Assembly: GCF_036421915.1 (NCBI RefSeq)
Contig: NZ_JAZGOM010000002.1
Length of the DNA stretch: 64,000 nt
Direction: 5' to 3' (one strand)
From: Georgenia_A wangjunii
GTDB taxonomy: Bacteria; Actinomycetota; Actinomycetes; Actinomycetales; Actinomycetaceae
Shown: positions 58,779-64,000 of the stretch, in pieces
How the letters are laid out: every line of letters starts with the position of its first letter
Numbering within the stretch: the first letter of the stretch is position 1
Position numbers and translations under genes: made by a program
Notes under the pieces: generated by a model
The model's database searches: none
The model's input: the letters and a program-made list of their open reading frames with translations, nothing else
What the model was told of the DNA's origin: nothing

Positions 58779-59372
58779 ATGTACCGCCGGGCCGAGGGGT
58801 CGCAGGACCCCCGCACGATCAGATCGCGCAAGCTGCTCCAGGACGCGCTCCTCGCGATCCTGCGCACCGCGCCGGACGAACCGGTCACCGTCGCCCAGCT
58901 GACCGAGCACGCCGGGGTCAACCGATCGACCTTCTACCAGCACTACCGCGACGTCGACGCGCTGCTCGCGGACGCCCTCGACTCGCGGGCGCTCGCCGCC
59001 GGCGCGGACGTGACGAGCATCCCGCCCGAGGCGCTCGCGGGTGACGAGCCGCCCGCCACCCTCGTGGCCTACTTCGAGCACATCGCGGAGAACCACGAGG
59101 TGTACCGGCTCTCGCTCGGTGAGAAGGGCTCGCCGGCCACGCTCGTGCGGCTGCGCAACCGCATCGCCGAGCTCATGGCCGAGGGCCTCCAGCGCCACTC
59201 CACGCCGGAGGCGTCGAGCGCCCCGCCGCCCGTCGTGGCGGCCGCCATGGCGGGCTCGCTCCTCGGCGTCATGACGTGCTGGGTGGAGCGGATGCCGGAG
59301 GTCCCGGCGCACGACGCGGCGACGTGGGCGTGGCAGGCACTCCTCGCCACCCCCAACGCATACCGGGCCTGA
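58779..59372 (+). CDS. TetR/AcrR-family regulator
   Basis: A 197-residue regulator with the N-terminal helix-turn-helix RSRKLLQDALLAILRTAPDEPVTVAQLTEHAGVNRSTFYQHYRDVDALLADALD (residues about 15-68, in parts) and a C-terminal ligand-binding half. It diverges from the GlgC-like gene and precedes the giant surface protein gene, separated from it by a terminator, so its target is unclear. Confidence 0.88.
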   Translation: MYRRAEGSQDPRTIRSRKLLQDALLAILRTAPDEPVTVAQLTEHAGVNRSTFYQHYRDVDALLADALDSRALAAGADVTSIPPEALAGDEPPATLVAYFEHIAENHEVYRLSLGEKGSPATLVRLRNRIAELMAEGLQRHSTPEASSAPPPVVAAAMAGSLLGVMTCWVERMPEVPAHDAATWAWQALLATPNAYRA

Positions 59373-59394
59373 TCTCGCCACTCGAGGGCGCCGC

Positions 59395-59422
59395 GTGCCC
59401 GAAAGACTGCCCCTTCGGGCAC
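59395..59422. terminator. Terminator after the TetR-family gene
   Basis: GTGCCCGAA (59395-59403) pairs with TTCGGGCAC (59414-59422) around a ten-base loop, 22 bases after the TetR stop. It separates that gene from the giant secreted protein gene. Confidence 0.65.
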
Positions 59423-59478
59423 CGGGATTGATCATTCCTACGGCAGCATGACGCTGACCTGTGGACCCCGGAGGAACC

Positions 59479-62400
59479 ATGCGCACGTCTGCCCGAGCCG
59501 CCATCGCAGCTGCCGCGGGGGCGGCCCTGGCCCTCGGCACCCTCGCCGGCGCGGCGCTCCCCGCGGCCGCCGACGCGTCGAGCTTCTACCTCGATCGGAC
59601 GAGCTACGGCCCGAACTCGATCGTGACGATCGACCTCGGCACCCTCACGCGCGACTGCGACACGTTCTGGACCGCCTCGGACATCTACGTCGTGCCGGCC
59701 GGCACCGTAGGACCGGGCAGCGCGCTCACCGACGCCGGCGGCGGACCGCCGAACACGATCCAGTCCGCGCTCGGCGGCAGCGCCATCATCGACGAGGTCG
59801 TCGCGATCACGCAGCCGAGCGGGTCCCTCGGGACCGGCACGTACGACATCGTCGAGGACACGTGCCAGGACGGCGTGCTCAACGGCTCGGACTCGGTCCT
59901 GCGCAACGCGTTCTCCGTGACGATCCCGACCGACGTCCCGATCCTGCCCAACGCCGCGATCGCCGCGATGAAGTCCGACGCCGAGGCCCAGGCGGAGCAC
60001 TGGCTGAACGCCGCGAAGGCTTACGCAGCCTTCTTCGCCGCGGCGACGACGTACATGGCCGTCTCGGACGCCATGAGCCTCACGGGCTTCTACCTCACCT
60101 ACGTCTGCCTCGTGCTGCCGTCGCACCCCGACCCGAACATCCCCATCACCTGGTACTGCCCGACGGTGAGCCTCACCGACACCATCCGGCTCCAGCTCGC
60201 TGCGGTGAAGACGATCGTCGACCACGCGTCCTACTACGCCGGCATCGCCGCGGACCCACCGGACCCCGACTTCGCCGACCCGAGCACGCTGGCAGCCGTC
60301 GACGCCTTCACCGCTGAGGGCGGCGAGCCCATCCTGGGCGCTGTCGCCGAGTGGGCGGGAGCGGTCGCGCGCGGCGCGGCACTGGCGCAGGCGTTCCTCG
60401 GATCGCTCGAGAAGTACCAGGGCGCTGCCGAGGAGAACGACGTCGCCGCCGCGCTCATGCATGCCGAGGACATCCAGGACTACGCCGTGCACCTCGACCG
60501 GACGCTGCTCGAGCAGTCCGCCGCCGTCGACGATCTCTACGACACGACCGTCGACGCCGGCTTCAACCCCGACGCCACGCTCGCGCTCCTGCGGGAGGGC
60601 CGCGAGCGCCTCGCGACCGAGGGCCTCACCGCTGAGGAGGAGCGGGAGCTGCGCAACGCCGGCGTCCCTGAGGAGGCCTTCGAGGACATCGTGGAGACGG
60701 TCCTCGAGGACATCGACCTCGACTACACGGGGTCCTTCGGCGACCTCTTCAACGAGCAGATCGCCGTCAACAACGCCATGGGTGGGACGTTCGTCGACCT
60801 CGCCAACGCGATGAACCCCGTGATCACCGACCTCGAGGCGGCCCTCGCCGCAGCTGGAGCCGTCCCCTACCCCACCGCGGACGCGGGCGGACCGTACACG
60901 GCGACGGCCGGCAGCCCGCTCACCCTGACCGGGGCGTGCACGGACTGCGTGACGTTCGAGTGGGACCTCGACGCCGACGGCGCCTTCGATGACGCGACGG
61001 GCGCCGAGGTGGTCCACCCGGCGAGCGCCGCGGGCGCGGCGCTCGTGGGCCTGCGCGTCACCGACGCGGGCGGGCGGCGCGCCGCCGACTACGCCCGCGT
61101 CTCGGTCGCCGCCAGCACCCGCCCACCGACCATCACGGCGACGTCACCACCTACCGACTCGCCCGTCCGGGTCGGTGTCGGCGGGGCGCAGAGCTTCTCC
61201 GTCACGGCGGGCGATCCCGACGGCGACCCGGTCACCGTGACGTGGTACCTCGACGGCGACGCCGTCGGCACGGGCGCCAACCACACGTTCACCCCGGACC
61301 CCGCGCAGGACCGGCTCACCTACGGGCTCCAGGCGCGCGCGAGTGACGACTCCGGTGCGGGGCCGTCCGTGAGCTGGCTCGTCCACGCCGAGCACCCGGA
61401 CGCCGACGGCGACGGCTGGAACGTGAACGCCGACTGCGACGACGCCGACGCGGCCGTCAACCCGGGGGCCACCGAGGTGGGCGGGAACGGCAAGGACGAC
61501 GACTGCGACCCGTCGACCCCGGACACCGGACCGCCGGTCGCGAGCTTCACGGTCGCCCCGCAGCCCGCCGTCGCGGGCGAGCCGGTGCAGCTGAGCGACA
61601 CCTCGACCGACCCCGAGGGCCCGGTCGTCGCGTGGAGCTGGGACGTCGACGGCGACGGCGTCGTCGACTACACGAGCGCGGCCCCGACCCACACGTACGC
61701 CGACCCCGGGACGTACGCGGTGACGCTCACCGTCACGGGCGAGGACGACGAGGAGGCGACGACGTCGGCCGACGTCGTCGTCACCGACCGGCCGGTCGCC
61801 TCCTTCACGTACTCGCCCGCGATGCCGGACGCCGGTGGGACGGTGACGTTCACCGACACCTCCACCGACGCCGACGGCATCGCCGCCCGCGAGTGGGACC
61901 TCGACTACGACGGCGTGACGTTCGACGTCGACTCGACGGAGGTCTCGCCGTCGGCGAGCTTCGACTCCCCCACGACCGTCGCGCTGCGCGTCCGGGACAC
62001 GCTCGGCGTCACCTCCGCCGTCCACGCGCAGGAGGTCGCCGTGTCCGGCCCGCCCGTGGCGGCGTTCAACCCGCGCCCGGACAACGGCGGCACGAACGTC
62101 GCCCTCCTCGACCACGGCGCGAGCGTCCTCGAGACGTCGGGGCAGTGGAGCACGACGTACCGCGCCGAGGAGATGCTCGACGTCGACTACCCCGGCGGCG
62201 ACACCCCGTGGCTGACGCCCGACCCGGGCACGACCCCCCAGGGGGTGACGGTCGACCTCGGCGGCGTCTACCTCGTCGACCGCATCCAGGTCGGCTCGAC
62301 CTTCTCGACGACGACGCGCGTCAAGGACCTCGAGATCTCGCTGTCGACGGGCGGCACCGGAGAGATCCGCACCGTCGTCGCGACGGCGCTGGCGAACAAC

Positions 62401-64000
62401 GCCGGCATCGCCGAGTTCGTCCTCCCGGAGCCCGTGCCCGCCCGGTACCTGCGCTACGACGCCCTGAGCAACCACGGCAGCACGAGCTACATCTCGACGA
62501 GCGCCCTGCGCGCGCTGACGGGCCAGGTCGGCACCGCGACGGTGACCTTCACGGACCGCACGGCCGACCCGGACGACAACCTCACGTCGTGGCACTGGGA
62601 CTTCGGCGACGGGCAGACGTCGACCGAGCAGAACCCGGTCCACACCTACGCCGCGCCGGGTGAGTACCCGGTCACGCTCACCGTCGAGGACGCCGACGGG
62701 AACGAGTCGCAGGCGACCCTGGTCCAGCGCGTCGTCACCCCGCCCGTCCCGGCCTTCACCTTCCCGGACATGGTCGCGGAGGGCGCCGGCGCGCGGTTCA
62801 TCGACACGACGCCCGTGGCAGACCGGGGGATCGTCGCGCGCACGTGGACGTGGGGGTACGGGCCGACGTCGGCGGGCTCGGCCGACCTCACCCACTCCTT
62901 CCCCGACAACGGCACGTACGACGTGACGCTGAGCGTGACGGACACGTACGGCCAGCAGGCCGCGGTCACCCGCACGGTCACCGTCGAGAACCGGCCACCC
63001 ACGGCGGAAGCCGGCTCGAACGCGACGCTCTTCGTCGGCACGACCTGGACCCCGAACGGCAGCGTCAACGACCCGAGCCCGACCGACCGGGCCTCGCTCA
63101 CGTGCGTGTGGGACTTCGGCGACGGCGAGAGCGAGACGATCGAGAGCTGCACGAGCACCCGGCTCCGGGTGCCGCACACCTACGCCGAGGCCGGCACGTA
63201 CACGCCGAGCCTCACCGTGACGGACAAGGACGGCGCCTCCGCCACGGACACGGCGACGGTGACGGTCAACAAGCGTGGCACGTACCTCAACGTCTACCCC
63301 GTGCCCGGCACCGCGGGCGGCGGCGACGTCAGCGTCCGCGCCATGGCGTGGGACACGACGACGTGGCAACCCTTGCCGGGGGCTGAGATCACGCTCGAGC
63401 TCGACGGGGACACCGCGGTGGTCACGACCGACGCCGACGGCCTCGTCAGCGCCACGCTGGCCATCCCGCCCGGTGGCGGCACGCTCACGGCGGAGTACGC
63501 CGGGGACGACCACCGCCTCGGGGCCTCCGACTCCGACGAGGTGAGCACCGTCCAGCGCCCGCCGGGCGACGTCGTCTTCATGATCGACGAGTCCGGCTCC
63601 ATGGGCGGCTACCAGGCCGCGGTGCGCGCCAACGTCCTCGCGATCGCCGACCAGCTCGCCCAGTCGATCGACTACCAGATCGGCCTCATGGGCTTCGGCG
63701 CCGGCGCGGACCACGACCTGCCCGGCCGGCCCGGGCACCTGCCGCACCTCCACGTCCCGCCGACGGACAACCTCGACGACCTGGCCGCGGCGACCCAGCA
63801 GCTGACGACGTCCGGCGGCACCGAGCCGGGCATCAACGCGGTCATCGACGCGCTGGCGCCGAGCGTCGGCCTGCGGCCGGGTGCCGGGACGTGCCTCGTG
63901 CTCATCGCCGACGAGCCGGTCCAGCAGATCGGCGTCACCGTCGACGACGCGCGCGCGGCCCTCGCCGCGAACGACGCCGTGCTGTTCTCGATCATCACGC
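59479..64000 (+). CDS. Giant secreted surface protein with PKD, metal-binding, discoidin-like and VWA domains (5' part)
   Basis: The frame from ATG 59479 (GGAGG upstream) stays open to the window end, giving at least 1507 residues. Residues 1-34 form a signal peptide ending AAADA. Residues about 150-460 are helical and without a recognised domain. A first PKD-like domain lies at about 463-545, an Ig-like domain at 550-625, and a calcium-type motif DADGDGWNVNADCDDADAAV at 641-680. PKD domains follow at about 684-770 and 771-850, then a discoidin/F5-8C-like domain at 871-1020, three more PKD domains to 1265, an Ig-like domain, and a VWA domain from 1364 whose metal site is D1370-x-S1372-x-S1374. 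The protein likely acts in surface adhesion or polysaccharide binding. The C-terminal anchor is outside the window. Confidence 0.9.
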   Translation, partial: MRTSARAAIAAAAGAALALGTLAGAALPAAADASSFYLDRTSYGPNSIVTIDLGTLTRDCDTFWTASDIYVVPAGTVGPGSALTDAGGGPPNTIQSALGGSAIIDEVVAITQPSGSLGTGTYDIVEDTCQDGVLNGSDSVLRNAFSVTIPTDVPILPNAAIAAMKSDAEAQAEHWLNAAKAYAAFFAAATTYMAVSDAMSLTGFYLTYVCLVLPSHPDPNIPITWYCPTVSLTDTIRLQLAAVKTIVDHASYYAGIAADPPDPDFADPSTLAAVDAFTAEGGEPILGAVAEWAGAVARGAALAQAFLGSLEKYQGAAEENDVAAALMHAEDIQDYAVHLDRTLLEQSAAVDDLYDTTVDAGFNPDATLALLREGRERLATEGLTAEEERELRNAGVPEEAFEDIVETVLEDIDLDYTGSFGDLFNEQIAVNNAMGGTFVDLANAMNPVITDLEAALAAAGAVPYPTADAGGPYTATAGSPLTLTGACTDCVTFEWDLDADGAFDDATGAEVVHPASAAGAALVGLRVTDAGGRRAADYARVSVAASTRPPTITATSPPTDSPVRVGVGGAQSFSVTAGDPDGDPVTVTWYLDGDAVGTGANHTFTPDPAQDRLTYGLQARASDDSGAGPSVSWLVHAEHPDADGDGWNVNADCDDADAAVNPGATEVGGNGKDDDCDPSTPDTGPPVASFTVAPQPAVAGEPVQLSDTSTDPEGPVVAWSWDVDGDGVVDYTSAAPTHTYADPGTYAVTLTVTGEDDEEATTSADVVVTDRPVASFTYSPAMPDAGGTVTFTDTSTDADGIAAREWDLDYDGVTFDVDSTEVSPSASFDSPTTVALRVRDTLGVTSAVHAQEVAVSGPPVAAFNPRPDNGGTNVALLDHGASVLETSGQWSTTYRAEEMLDVDYPGGDTPWLTPDPGTTPQGVTVDLGGVYLVDRIQVGSTFSTTTRVKDLEISLSTGGTGEIRTVVATALANNAGIAEFVLPEPVPARYLRYDALSNHGSTSYISTSALRALTGQVGTATVTFTDRTADPDDNLTSWHWDFGDGQTSTEQNPVHTYAAPGEYPVTLTVEDADGNESQATLVQRVVTPPVPAFTFPDMVAEGAGARFIDTTPVADRGIVARTWTWGYGPTSAGSADLTHSFPDNGTYDVTLSVTDTYGQQAAVTRTVTVENRPPTAEAGSNATLFVGTTWTPNGSVNDPSPTDRASLTCVWDFGDGESETIESCTSTRLRVPHTYAEAGTYTPSLTVTDKDGASATDTATVTVNKRGTYLNVYPVPGTAGGGDVSVRAMAWDTTTWQPLPGAEITLELDGDTAVVTTDADGLVSATLAIPPGGGTLTAEYAGDDHRLGASDSDEVSTVQRPPGDVVFMIDESGSMGGYQAAVRANVLAIADQLAQSIDYQIGLMGFGAGADHDLPGRPGHLPHLHVPPTDNLDDLAAATQQLTTSGGTEPGINAVIDALAPSVGLRPGAGTCLVLIADEPVQQIGVTVDDARAALAANDAVLFSIIT

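Noticed and set aside
61144..63753. Antisense frame of 869 codons inside the giant surface protein gene
   Set aside because: The plus-strand frame encodes PKD, discoidin-like and VWA domains with intact motifs; the antisense product is an Arg/Gly/Val-rich shadow.

Overview
The window is very GC-rich, densely coding DNA from an actinobacterium, most likely order Micrococcales (Cellulomonadaceae, Promicromonosporaceae or Bogoriellaceae-like; this is inference). Support comes from RbpA, GarA/FHA, PafBC, HelY, a PriA with degenerate helicase motifs, separate Lnt and Ppm1 genes, DUF222-HNH and DUF2510 proteins, and gene orders shared with mycobacteria. No rRNA, tRNA, CRISPR array or transposase was found. 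A striking general feature is leaderless architecture: at least nine genes have a TANNNT-type -10 hexamer ending exactly seven bases before the first base of the start codon, and about ten more miss this by one or two bases.

Layout. 1-10.7 kb: end of a coaBC-like gene, metK, priA, a HAD phosphatase, fmt-rsmB, a convergent DUF222-HNH nuclease with 14 tandem octapeptides and a LexA-like box, and rpe. 10.9-15.3 kb: an FMN riboswitch followed by a permease and an NMT1-type lipoprotein (RibX/RibY-like importer), then hisE, hisG and a membrane protein. In many relatives the riboflavin biosynthesis genes lie between rpe and hisE, so the importer seems to occupy their place. 15.3-18.8 kb: type III polyketide synthase, methyltransferase and FAD oxidoreductase in one overlapping operon, divergent from a UbiA prenyltransferase; this looks like a prenylated alkyl-quinone or resorcinol pathway. 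18.8-27.7 kb: DUF3866, pafB, pafC, a small membrane protein, tatA, tatC, a lipid kinase and helY. 28-31 kb: lnt-ppm1 (lipoprotein acylation and polyprenol-phosphate-mannose synthesis) converging on rbpA.

31-46.5 kb is a patchwork of small accessory units: an aldo/keto reductase, an APH-type kinase with a lipoprotein, a DUF2975/HTH pair with a promoter palindrome, an AraC-VOC-UvrA2 set, two mycothiol-dependent-type enzymes flanking a cupin, an atypical lipoprotein followed by a relatively AT-rich gene-free stretch, an RsmC/RlmG-like methyltransferase, a luciferase-like monooxygenase, TfoX-N and hemerythrin proteins, and a penicillin-binding lipoprotein. 46.5-53.3 kb holds an envelope and division-linked block read leftward: pgsA, DUF881, sbp, DUF881, garA, MerR (FtsR-like), DUF151 nuclease, MerR, and a DUF2510 protein. 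53.3-59.4 kb carries an F420/luciferase-like oxidoreductase, an epimerase, a small acidic protein, YihY/BrkB, a GlgC-like nucleotidyltransferase and a TetR regulator.

From 59479 to the end and beyond runs one very large secreted protein (more than 1507 residues) with PKD repeats, a calcium-type metal-binding motif, a discoidin-like domain and a von Willebrand A domain. Two copies of one near-identical inverted repeat (arms GTGATCATGCAGAAGTGCCG) lie 35 kb apart between genes, suggesting a dispersed palindromic element.
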